A stretch of DNA of 56,271 nt, from NCBI GenBank assembly GCA_017521825.1, contig JAFXBK010000059.1, forward strand, positions 1 through 56,271, written 5' to 3'. Shown here in pieces: positions 17,145-25,300 of this stretch (its first letter is position 1; the number at the start of each line of letters is the position of its first letter). The position numbers and the translations under genes are program-made. The notes under the pieces are model-generated. The model was not told where the DNA came from. It made no database searches and was given only the letters and a program-made list of their open reading frames with translations. This DNA comes from Oscillospiraceae bacterium. GTDB lineage: Bacteria > Bacillota > Clostridia > Oscillospirales > Ruminococcaceae.

Positions 17145-17205
17145 TTTGATTACCTCACTAAATTAAAATAATTTTTTGAAGTCATTGATCATTGGCTATG
17201 GCTGT

Positions 17206-17234
17206 ATTATACTCGCATAAATATTCATTGTCAA
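17206..17234 (-). promoter_or_regulatory. Consensus promoter of the arginine-type ABC operon
   Basis: On the minus strand, a perfect -35 TTGACA (17234-17229) and perfect -10 TATAAT (17211-17206) are separated by 17 bp. The whole spacer is occupied by an ARG-box-like sequence, so a bound ArgR would block RNA polymerase. Confidence 0.9.
17212..17229 (-). promoter_or_regulatory. ARG-box-like operator 1 (ArgR/AhrC)
   Basis: AATGAATATTTATGCGAG on the minus strand against WNTGAATWWWWATTCANW: the left half-site is perfect and the right half is degenerate. It fills the -35/-10 spacer of the ABC operon. Confidence 0.65.
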
Positions 17235-17242
17235 CACCTTTT

Positions 17243-17260
17243 TACGAATATTTATTCATT
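17243..17260 (-). promoter_or_regulatory. ARG-box-like operator 2 (ArgR/AhrC)
   Basis: Plus strand TACGAATATTTATTCATT matches the 18-bp ARG box WNTGAATWWWWATTCANW with one mismatch. Its centre is 31 bp (about three helical turns) from operator 1, on the same DNA face. Confidence 0.8.
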
Positions 17261-17345
17261 TTTACCTTTTGACCATAACAATCAACACCTGCCCGTGTGT
17301 TTTGTGTAACTTGCACAGATAAATTTGGGATTTTATCAGTAAAAC

Positions 17346-17376
17346 AAAAAAATCCGGTTGGTTTACCGGATTTTTA
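17346..17376 (-). terminator. Terminator of the EamA permease gene
   Basis: An 11-bp stem (aaaaatccggt / accggattttt) with T-runs on both strands. The rest of the 17145-17482 gap holds the ABC operon promoter and operators. 17376-17482 is AT-rich with nothing else recognised. Confidence 0.8.
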
Positions 17377-17482
17377 ATATACAAAACAAAATGTATAAAT
17401 ACACAAAGTTCGTATTTTTTGAGCAAAATTTACGGAATTTACTATTAAATATGTAAAAAACTTAATATACAGCTTAAAGCAA

Positions 17483-18346
17483 TCAACCGAAAAGAGCCAT
17501 AAAAACCGTTGCCGCTGCCATAAGAAAAAGTCCAAAACCGCTTTTTTTCGAAAGTTTTTCCCCGAAAACAAAATAAGAAAAAGCCACCGCAATAAGAATA
17601 CTGAGTTTGTCAATGGGAACAACAATGCTCACAACGCCGTTCTGGATTGCATAATAATAACAAAGCCAGGAAGCGCCGGTGGCAATTCCGGAAAGGCAGA
17701 TGAACCCAAGTTCTTTGTTATCAATGGATTTTAATTCTTTTTGTTTTCCTTTCCCAAAAACAACCGCCCAGGCCATTGCCAGAACAACAATTGTCCTAAG
17801 GGCGGTTCCAAGGTTGGATTCAACCCCTTCGATGCCTATTTTCGCAAGGATTGAAGTTGCCGCGGCAAAAACCGCGGAAAGAACCGCATAAACCATCCAG
17901 CCTTTTTTGCTTTCGCCGGAATAATCTTTCTTTTCTATCATAAGAAAAATTCCAAGGGCAAGAAAAACTGTGCAAAAAAGCTTTACCAAAAGGTTTTCCG
18001 TTTCGCCAAAGAAAAATATTGCAAGAATAACCGTAAGAATGGTGCTGGATTTATCGATCGGAACAACCTTGTTGACATTGCCGAGAGAAAGCGCCTTGAA
18101 ATAGCAGATCCAGGAAGCGCCGGTGGAAATTCCGGAAAGAGCAAGAAAAAGAAAGGATTTCGGGCTTATTTCAAAAATCGTTCCGAAGGAACCGGAAACA
18201 AAAACCATTATCCATGAAAAAACAAGAACAATTCCGGTGCGGATTGCGGTGGCAACGTCGGAATCCGTTTTGCGGATACCGCATTTTGCAAGAATTGAAG
18301 TAAGTCCGGCAAAAAATGCCGAACATGCCGCGGCCAAAAGCCACAT
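17483..18346 (-). CDS. EamA/DMT-family permease
   Basis: A 287-aa integral membrane protein with about ten helices formed by two repeated EamA units (about 1-140 and 150-287). Each repeat has the same GISTGASWICYFKAL / GIATGASWLCYYYAI and VPIDKSSTIL / VPIDKLSILI motifs. Members export or exchange metabolites; the substrate cannot be told from sequence. AAGGAGG precedes the ATG. It lies alone between two terminators (17346-17376 and 18417-18440), so it is monocistronic. Confidence 0.88.
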   Translation of the reverse strand: MWLLAAACSAFFAGLTSILAKCGIRKTDSDVATAIRTGIVLVFSWIMVFVSGSFGTIFEISPKSFLFLALSGISTGASWICYFKALSLGNVNKVVPIDKSSTILTVILAIFFFGETENLLVKLFCTVFLALGIFLMIEKKDYSGESKKGWMVYAVLSAVFAAATSILAKIGIEGVESNLGTALRTIVVLAMAWAVVFGKGKQKELKSIDNKELGFICLSGIATGASWLCYYYAIQNGVVSIVVPIDKLSILIAVAFSYFVFGEKLSKKSGFGLFLMAAATVFMALFG

Positions 18347-18416
18347 AAAAAATTCCTCCTTACATAATATCTGCCGTTTATTTTTTTATGGGGTAAAAAT
18401 AACTGCAGCCGAAAAC

Positions 18417-18440
18417 AAATCCGCCCTGTCGGGCGGATTT
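18417..18440 (-). terminator. Terminator at the end of the peptide/ABC exporter operon
   Basis: A perfect 10-bp stem (aaatccgccc / gggcggattt) with a tgtc loop, 4 bp after the ABC exporter stop. The T-tract on the minus strand is tttgtttt. Confidence 0.85.
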
Positions 18441-18443
18441 ATT

Positions 18444-20081
18444 TTATTTTTCGATTTTGATATTGATGTCGCAAATTTCCAAGGTTGCGGGCCGGTGCGT
18501 AACCGCAATGCAGGTTCGGTTCGGAAGGGCCTTGAGCCTTTCCAGAACTTTTCTTTCCGTTTCCGGATCAAGGGCGGAAGTACATTCATCAAGAAGAAGA
18601 ACCGGCGCGCCGGAAAGAACGGCCCTTGCTATGGCAAGGCGCTGAGCCTGCCCTTCAGAAAGTCCCGCGCCGTTTTCGCCAAGAACCGTTTCAAGTCCCT
18701 CCGGAAGGGAAGGAAGATAATCTTCCATGGCGCTTACATGAAGCGCAAGGTTAATTTCCTCTTCGGTGGCGGAAGGATTTGTTATAACAAGGTTGTCCCG
18801 GAGGGTTCCGCTTAAAAGAAGGTTGCCCTGGGGAACAAAAGCAAAAATTTTTCTTGAGCTTCTTCCGGAAGGAATTTTTCCGTTTTCACAGTCAAAATAA
18901 ATTCCGCCTTCTGAAGGTGAAAAAATTCCAAGAAGAATTTTAAGAAGGGTGCTTTTTCCGGAACCGGAAGAACCGGTTATTGCGGCAAAGCTGTTTTTCG
19001 GAACAAAGAAGGAAAGATTATCGAAAATTTTATCCCTGCCATAGGAAAAACAAAGGTTTTCGCCGGAAATTCCGCGCATTCCGGAATAAATTTCCTCCGG
19101 CGGGGTTTCCATGGGTTTTGGTTCGCTTTCGATTTTTTCAATTTCAAAAAGTCTTTCCGCCGCCGCGGACATGGCTATATACTGGGGGATAATTCCCGAA
19201 ATTCCAACAAGCGGCATCTGGAGCTGGCTGACAAGCTGGGTAATCGCGGTAAGGGAACCGAAGGTCATTGTTCCGTTAAGAAGGTTAAAGGAGCACCAGA
19301 CAAGGGCGGCGAATCCGCCGGCCTGGGAAAGAAAACTTACGCTTGTGTTGGCAAGAAGCGAAAGGTTTTTGCGCTTTTTCTGAAGGTTAAAGCGGTTTCC
19401 AAAAAGTTTTTCCGCGCGGTTTTCAATCTCTGAGGAAACGTCCATGGATTGGATCATCAAAAGTTTTTCGGAGGATTCCTGAATAATTCCGGAAACTTTT
19501 CCGTCCGCTTCGCTTACTTTTTTATGCAAAGTTTTAAGGGGTTTTCGGATTGCGGCGCTTACGGAAACAAAGGCAATTCCGCAAAGAAGAACCAGAACCC
19601 CGAAAATCGGTTCCATTGTTGCAATAACCGCGAAGGCGGAAACAAGCCGCGTTACCATGGAGGAAAGGTTCGGAATAATTGAAAGAACACCGTCATCAAT
19701 GGTTTTGACGTCGTTGTTAAGGCGGTTGACTATTTCCGCGCTGTGGAAGGAGGAAACGGAAGAATAATCTCCATGGAGGATTTTGTTTAAAAGATCCTTT
19801 TTCCAGTCCCGGTCAAGTTCCGCCGCAAGGGTATCGTGCAGATGGCGGTAGAGAATGGTGCAGATAATTGTACCGGCAATAATTGCGCCCTGTTCAAAAC
19901 AGGCGCGCAAAAAATCTTCCCGAATTCCGGAGATTGCGGCATCAATTACATTTTTGGTTCCAAGGGCAAAAATAACGCCCAAAAGCGCCTGGCCGATATG
20001 CGCCAGGGTCATTATGAAAATCGCCGGAATTCTCCGGCGAATTTTTTTTACTACCCAAAGAAGGGAAGATTTTTTGCTCAT
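18444..20081 (-). CDS. ABC exporter, fused permease and ATPase
   Basis: A 545-aa half-transporter of the type I exporter (MdlB/LmrA-like) class. The ATG at 20081 follows GAGGAGG and overlaps the peptidase stop (ATGA). About six membrane helices occupy residues 15-290, and the ATPase domain about 330-545. It shows Walker A ITGSSGSGKST, Q-loop VPQGN, signature LSEGQAQRLAIARA, Walker B PVLLLDECTSALD and VTHRP. There is no N-terminal C39 peptidase domain; the separate SipW-like protein encoded upstream could supply processing. It is last in the operon that starts with the giant protein and the 48-aa peptide, so export of that peptide is the most economical guess. Confidence 0.9.
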   Translation of the reverse strand: MSKKSSLLWVVKKIRRRIPAIFIMTLAHIGQALLGVIFALGTKNVIDAAISGIREDFLRACFEQGAIIAGTIICTILYRHLHDTLAAELDRDWKKDLLNKILHGDYSSVSSFHSAEIVNRLNNDVKTIDDGVLSIIPNLSSMVTRLVSAFAVIATMEPIFGVLVLLCGIAFVSVSAAIRKPLKTLHKKVSEADGKVSGIIQESSEKLLMIQSMDVSSEIENRAEKLFGNRFNLQKKRKNLSLLANTSVSFLSQAGGFAALVWCSFNLLNGTMTFGSLTAITQLVSQLQMPLVGISGIIPQYIAMSAAAERLFEIEKIESEPKPMETPPEEIYSGMRGISGENLCFSYGRDKIFDNLSFFVPKNSFAAITGSSGSGKSTLLKILLGIFSPSEGGIYFDCENGKIPSGRSSRKIFAFVPQGNLLLSGTLRDNLVITNPSATEEEINLALHVSAMEDYLPSLPEGLETVLGENGAGLSEGQAQRLAIARAVLSGAPVLLLDECTSALDPETERKVLERLKALPNRTCIAVTHRPATLEICDINIKIEK

Positions 20082-20539
20082 TTGAGGTGCCTCCTCAAAA
20101 ATCCGATTCCGCGGCGCCAAAAATGGCGCAGACCGCGGCTTAAATTCCAAAACCGGCAATAGATTTTATATCCGGCATTATTTACGGAATAAAATTTTTC
20201 TCCCCGATAAAAACCGCTTACAACGGCAACAAACTGTTCCGGACGAATCCCTTTTTCATAGACGAACTGGTTATCGCCGATGCAGGTAAAAGTTTCACCC
20301 GCTTCAACAATCCGGTGAAGAACGTATTTTCCGTTATCCCGCCGGTAAAGGGGAATATCGTATTTCCGGAGCTTTTCCGGAAGGGGAGAAAGCAAAACGC
20401 TGTCTTTTCCTTCCCGGAGCATCGGAAGCATACTGATTCCCCGGGGAGAAAACCGGAAGGATTTTCCCGCCGAAAGACATTCCAGCATAAGCGGCATAAG
20501 TTCCTCCAGGGAGGTTTCGATTTTTTTGTTATCAGCCAT
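20078..20539 (-). CDS. S24/S26 signal-peptidase-like protein with Ser-His dyad
   Basis: A 153-aa protein with the catalytic-serine motif GISMLPML (Ser36) and the second catalytic motif YVLHRIV (His75), followed by IGDN (about 88-91). Classical bacterial type I signal peptidases have Lys at the second position; His there is the SipW/Sec11-type arrangement. No convincing membrane helix is present, so it may act in the cytoplasm or through a partner. Small proteins of this kind accompany PqqD-like and HprK-like genes in peptide loci of Clostridia. It overlaps the upstream gene by 8 bp and the ABC exporter by 4 bp, so all three are translationally coupled. Confidence 0.8.
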   Translation of the reverse strand: MADNKKIETSLEELMPLMLECLSAGKSFRFSPRGISMLPMLREGKDSVLLSPLPEKLRKYDIPLYRRDNGKYVLHRIVEAGETFTCIGDNQFVYEKGIRPEQFVAVVSGFYRGEKFYSVNNAGYKIYCRFWNLSRGLRHFWRRGIGFLRRHLK

Positions 20540-21173
20540 TCTTGCCGTTCATAATATCTTCCATATCAATGGGGCCGTCGCCGATTTCGATGGAAGGATT
20601 TTCTTCCTCATATTTATCTTTTGCGGCATTGAACCAGTTGAAAAAGGCATCAATGCTTTCGAAAGATTTCATATATTTTTCCTGTTCATAGCCGTCCATG
20701 GCCATATATTCCTCGTAAGTCATTTCGCCGTCCTCAACAGCATCGCTGATGGTAGGGCCGGAGGAAGAACTTCCGGAAGAGGGCTTGGAAGAGCCGGAAC
20801 CGGAGGAAGGCTTGGAAGAACTGGAACCGGAAGAAGGTTTGGAAGAGGAACCGCTGTTCTGTTCGGAAGAAGAGGAAGAGGAGGAAGCGGGGTTGTTTCC
20901 GCCGGAACCGTTTCCGGAAGGTTTGTCGGAACCTTCAAAATCGTTGATAAGTTCGCCTTCCTCAAGGTCATCAAAAATGCTGTCCTCAATTCCGTAAACG
21001 GAAGAACTGCTTCCGCTTGTTTCGCCTTCCGGTTCTGTTTCGGAATGGTCTATGCCTTCGATGTAAACGGGGTTGCTTCTTGCGTCGCAGGAAGATGCAC
21101 CCCAGATAAGAAGGATTGCAAGAAGGATTGTGATGATAACTGCGATAATTGACATTAAAATTTTATTATTCAT
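20532..21173 (-). CDS. Ser-rich, membrane-anchored protein of unknown function
   Basis: A 213-aa protein not recognised as any family. One N-terminal membrane helix (about 5-27, IIAVIITILLAILLIWG) ends at SSCDARS. An acidic segment follows (about 40-80), then a low-complexity stalk of Ser with Gly/Lys/Pro (about 85-140, SSSSKPSSGS repeats), then a compact acidic, aromatic C-terminal domain (about 143-213, EEYMAMDGYEQEKYMKSFES, FFNWFNAAKDKY). Topology predicts the stalk and C-terminal domain outside the cell. GGAAAGGAAAG precedes the ATG. It is coupled to the SipW-like peptidase gene (8-bp overlap), which suggests a shared job in the peptide/export locus; that is inference. Confidence 0.75.
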   Translation of the reverse strand: MNNKILMSIIAVIITILLAILLIWGASSCDARSNPVYIEGIDHSETEPEGETSGSSSSVYGIEDSIFDDLEEGELINDFEGSDKPSGNGSGGNNPASSSSSSSEQNSGSSSKPSSGSSSSKPSSGSGSSKPSSGSSSSGPTISDAVEDGEMTYEEYMAMDGYEQEKYMKSFESIDAFFNWFNAAKDKYEEENPSIEIGDGPIDMEDIMNGKNG

Positions 21174-21216
21174 AAACAGGACTTTCCTTTCCCGATAATT
21201 TGCAAATTTAAAAGGG

Positions 21217-21246
21217 GCAACAAACCGGCCTCAGCCGGTTTGTTGC
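21217..21246 (-). terminator. Attenuating hairpin inside the peptide locus
   Basis: A perfect 13-bp stem (gcaacaaaccggc / gccggtttgttgc) with a ctca loop, 3 bp after the PqqD-like stop. Only a T4 run follows on the minus strand, so partial termination is likely, lowering expression of the export genes relative to the peptide, kinase and PqqD genes. Confidence 0.65.
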
Positions 21247-21249
21247 GTT

Positions 21250-21516
21250 TTATGCTTCAAGGCAACCGGCTTTTTCAAGAGTTTCGACAAATTCGTCGAT
21301 ATCTTTTGCGGCAATTTCCGCGGAAACATCATATTCCGCCGTAAGGGCGGAAACAAGTTCTTCCTTTTTGGCGCCTTTTTCAAGTTCGCGCCAAAGAAGA
21401 ACGCCGGTTTCGTTAAGGTTCATCATTCCGTTGAAATCAACGCTTTTTTCGCCGATGGGAATTACAACCCAGGAACCCGCAACTTCGCGCAGTACAAAAT
21501 TTTCGTTAATTTTCAT
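21250..21516 (-). CDS. PqqD-like peptide-recognition protein
   Basis: An 88-aa protein matching the PqqD fold (RiPP recognition element). It starts INENFVLREVAGSWVVIPIG, continues with FNGMMNLNETGVLLWREL (about 29-46) and ends in a three-helix region. In RiPP pathways such proteins bind the leader of the precursor peptide and present it to a modifying enzyme. ATG at 21516 follows AAGGAGG, and the start overlaps the HprK-like gene by 11 bp. The expected partner enzyme (radical SAM, lasso cyclase) is absent nearby, so the HprK-like protein may be the client. The recognition role is known for the family, inferred here. Confidence 0.88.
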   Translation of the reverse strand: MKINENFVLREVAGSWVVIPIGEKSVDFNGMMNLNETGVLLWRELEKGAKKEELVSALTAEYDVSAEIAAKDIDEFVETLEKAGCLEA

Positions 21517-22222
21517 GGAATACCTCCTTGGAAGCTTCAAGCATTGTTTTGTGGCTGAGCATTGCTGCTTCTTCCACCGGTTTGTTTTCAAGTTCAAAAA
21601 CCGGAATTTCCTTTAACAAATAACCTATCATATTTAACAGAAGGTCAAGACTTTCCGCTTTTTTGAACTTTCGTATGGTCTGTGACATCAAAAGGGGAAA
21701 AGCCTCTTTTGGGTCAAGGCGGCGGATTTTGTTTTCTTCGCCGCGTTTTAAAAAGCAGATCCCCGCAAGGGGAACTTTTTTGTTTTGGTTGATTCTGTCC
21801 TTTCCGCACCAGGGAGTGCCGAAAGCGAACCATTTTCCGTCAATGCGGCGAAGAGCGGGTTTGTCGTCGTTAAAAACCTGCGCCCCTTCGCCAAAAACTT
21901 TTTGCCAAAGACGGGTGTGGGTGGATTTTCCCATGCCGGAAGGGCCGGAAAAAAGGTAGGCCTTTCCGTCAAGTTCCACCGCGGAAGAATGAAGATAGAA
22001 GCCGCCGAATTTTAAAAGATTGGCGGAAAACTGGAAACCGGATTCCAAATAATTGATTGTTTCTATATCGACGTAATCGGGATAACTATCAACAAAGAAT
22101 TTATCCGGTTCAATTATAATGTCCGGTTCCGAAGTTTCGTTGGTAAGATAATCACCACAGAGAGCGGTTACACCGCTCTCTGTGGGAATTTTGACAATTA
22201 AGTCAGCGATTTTGCAAAGCAT
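21506..22222 (-). CDS. HPr-kinase-like P-loop protein of a peptide locus
   Basis: A 238-aa protein with the HprK C-terminal kinase fold but not a true HprK (310 aa; the N-terminal domain is replaced). Walker A GPSGMGKST is at 93-101, preceded by HSSAVELDGKAYLFS; the Asp pair NDD at 118-120 and the later TPWCGKDRINQNKKVPL segment resemble the catalytic and capture-loop region. In paeninodin-type lasso clusters related kinases phosphorylate a Ser of the precursor peptide. Here the ATG lies 5 bp after the 48-aa peptide stop with no clear ribosome binding site, so it is probably translated by coupling. The 48-aa peptide has Ser/Thr residues that could be substrates; this is inference. Confidence 0.85.
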   Translation of the reverse strand: MLCKIADLIVKIPTESGVTALCGDYLTNETSEPDIIIEPDKFFVDSYPDYVDIETINYLESGFQFSANLLKFGGFYLHSSAVELDGKAYLFSGPSGMGKSTHTRLWQKVFGEGAQVFNDDKPALRRIDGKWFAFGTPWCGKDRINQNKKVPLAGICFLKRGEENKIRRLDPKEAFPLLMSQTIRKFKKAESLDLLLNMIGYLLKEIPVFELENKPVEEAAMLSHKTMLEASKEVFHEN

Positions 22223-22227
22223 AAATA

Positions 22228-22374
22228 TTAGCCGAAAATATTATCAGCAGTACCAGTTGATCCATATATTAATTCGTCACCGTTTGCGTATGCTTCGAGT
22301 TCGTTGGTAGCCATGGTTTCAAAAGCGGTAAAAGAAACAATTTCTATTTCGGGTTTCTGATATTCATTTTTCAC
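22228..22374 (-). CDS. Candidate RiPP precursor peptide, 48 aa
   Basis: A GTG-start ORF 7 nt after GAGGTG, 23 bp downstream of the giant protein stop and 5 bp before the HprK-like gene. The product starts KNEYQKPEIEIVSFTAFETM and ends ELIYGSTGTADNIFG. The N-terminal YxKPEIEIVxF pattern is like the leaders of many small Clostridial peptides that sit beside PqqD/HprK-like genes. The C-terminal third is short, Gly/Thr/Asp-rich and could be the core. There is no Cys, so lanthionine or sactionine linkages are excluded. Possible modifications are Ser/Thr phosphorylation by the HprK-like protein. Being a gene is well supported; being a RiPP precursor is inference. Confidence 0.75.
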   Translation of the reverse strand: MKNEYQKPEIEIVSFTAFETMATNELEAYANGDELIYGSTGTADNIFG

Positions 22375-22397
22375 AAGTATTCACCTCTTTCGAAATA

Positions 22398-25300
22398 TTA
22401 TTTTGCAGCGCCTTTGATTTCAACACCGGTATCAGATACTACGATAGCTTGATAAGTGAGAGCAGGAGTTTCTCCATTGATCGTAATTACGAACATTTCT
22501 CCAAAAGTTCCGTTCGCAAAGCTGTTAAGAACAACATTTACTTTTTCGTCACCGTAAACAAAGTCTTGGCTACGAGTGTCACCATTGCTGTTGGTCCAAG
22601 AAACACGAACAAGGACTTTTACGCCGGTTTCTGCATATCCAGCCTTAAGCATTTCAATAGAATCTGCTTCAAACCTGGGAAGGAAAGCAAAATCGTAACT
22701 GGTGTTTTCAGAACCAAGAGCAGAAGGAATTTCAGAAATTACGATAAACGCATAACCTTCAGTAGTCTTTACAGGAAGCTGTGCATTGTCTTCACGAACC
22801 ATGAATCTGGTAGAAGGAACATTAAGACGACCAGTATTTTCTTCACTGTTATCAACAATGTTGCCGAAAACGGTTACATAGTTTGCAGCAAGTTCGTATC
22901 CGTTGAGGTCAAGAGTTATTTCTTCGGTTACTGCAACAAAATTTTCAGTCGCATCCTTAATAAGAGTTACGGTAGAAACAACGCCTGCTTTAGTTGCATC
23001 TTCAACGTTTGCTGCAGCAGCATTGAGTGCTTCTGCAACGGTTGCATAACCGACCTCTTTGGTGTACCAGTTACCGCTCTTATACTGTTTGTTGACATAA
23101 GCGACCGCAGAACCTGCTTCAACAGTCCATGTTCCGTTACCATTATTTTTGCAAACATGGGTTTTGGGGATTTCAACTTCGAACGGATAATATTGTTCAT
23201 TAACATTGGCATTGAAGGTACCGCCATTTACAAGAACATGTGCGGTGTTCTGACCTTTGGCGTTAAAAATCCAAGGAGAACCATTGGAGCCGGTGCCAAC
23301 ATTGTCGAGAGTGAAGGTACCACCATTTACGATAATGCCTTCGTTTCCGTCCGTATAAAGGAGAGAATCGGAAGCTTTATCAAGTTTGTAAGTACCGTCT
23401 TCGATGGTGATGGAACAACCTTCCGTATAGTTTGCAAACATACTGTAAACTGTTGTGGTTGCTTTTACATCAACGATACCGTTACCGGTAAGGGTGAGGT
23501 GACCGCCATTATCGGTGGAAAATACACCAACAAGCATGGAATCACCGGTATATTCGCCGTAAATCTTCTTGCCATCAAGGTTAACAGTGATGGATTTGTT
23601 TTCAACAAGGAAGTAAGTGTTGTACTTACCACCAAGGGTGCCGATTTCGCAGTTAGCAATATTAAGGTCTTTAACAAGAACAACAGTTTCGCCGTCTTCT
23701 GCGTCCTTAATAGCATACTGGAGGGTGTTGTAATAGATATTGCCAATCTTTGCAACAAGACCTGCAGTCTTGGTCATATCAAGAGCGGTATCATTTACAA
23801 CAACTTTGAAAGTTGCATCGTTGCCGATAACATTGAGCCATACACCTTCGTTTGTATTTGTGGAAGTGAAAGCGTTGGTTCCGTTAAAGTTAAGGGTATA
23901 TGCATTAGCTGCGTTTTTCTGCTCAAGGTGAATCGGAGTAGAAGCCTTGATAGTGCAGTTTTCGAAAGTTGCAGTGCTTGCGTTGTAGTTATAAATGCCA
24001 ACGCCTACAGCTTCAACATCGAGAGTTACGTTCTTGAAGCTGAGTTTCATACCGTAAGGAAGCATGAAGCCCATGCCGGATTCCGTTACGGTTACGTTTT
24101 CAACGGTAAGACCGGTTACTGCAGTCTGTCCATAAACAAGGTCATAGAGTTTAGTACCGGTAGTATTTTTGATGACGATGTTATGGGAATGATGGAGTCT
24201 GATACCATAAGCCTCTTTCGTATCAGTACCGGTAAAGGAGCATCCATCGATAATTACGTTGTGAACCTGAGTGGATTTTTTGGCGAAGATACCGCTCTGC
24301 CATTGTCCGCCAAGTACGAAGTTTACGTTCTTGATGGTAAGGGTTTCTGCGCCAGTGCTACGATTGCTGCCATCAATGGTGATGGTTCCGGTATAGGTTT
24401 TGTCTGCACCGTCAATAGTGAAGCTCTTTTCGGAAACCTGTTTGATGGTTACATTTTCGTCGCAATCAGTAAGAAGGGTGATGGTTTCGCCGTCTTTAAC
24501 TTCTGCGATTGCTTCTGCAAGGGTTTCGTAAGAAACATTGCCGATTTTTGCAACGTATTTGACAACGTTGGCACCCTCTGCAATATTACCGATGAATTTG
24601 CCGCTGGTTGCGGTGCCGGTTGCGTTGCAGCCATCAAGAATTACAGTAAAACTGTTGTTGATAATTTCACCGCCGAACTGACCGTCATATCCGGTATCGT
24701 TATCGGGACCGTTATTGGTAACTTTGCCGGAAGCGGAGCAGTTTTCATAAGTGCCGCGGTCTGCGTTGCCGAAGAAGCCACCGATATCTGCGGTGCCGCC
24801 TTCAACACAGGTGATATCGCCGGAAGCAGTGCAGTTGGTAAGGGTTATATTCTTGTTTCTGCCTTCAGAGTTAGTACCGGAACCAACAAAGCCACCTGCA
24901 GCAGCAATTTTGGTAGTAATATCAACATCTGCGGAGCAGTTAGTAACCATATGGTTACCTTTGCCAACGTTATCGCCCCAACCGTAATTTCCGAAGAAAC
25001 CACCTGCGAAGCAGGCATAAGAAGTTACGCCGGAAACGTCGATTTTACCTTCAGCAGTACAGTTCTCTGCATAAGTATAAGAACCGGGATAGCACATAAA
25101 TCCGCCAACGTCAACTTTGCCTGTTGCGGTTACATCAAGTCCGCTGACAGAGCAGTCGTTAAATCTGGGGTTCTGCCAAACAGACTGTGTCTGGCCGACA
25201 AGACCGCCGACAGCAGCTACACCATCGGTATCATTAATGGTAACCTTGAAGTTCTTAACATGGAGGTTTTCAAGAATGTTAGTGCCTTCTGCTTCGGTAC

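Noticed and set aside
18444..22374. Lasso peptide (paeninodin-type) cluster
   Set aside because: PqqD- and HprK-like proteins fit, but the essential asparagine-synthetase-like cyclase and transglutaminase-like protease are absent throughout the window, so a lasso assignment is not supported.
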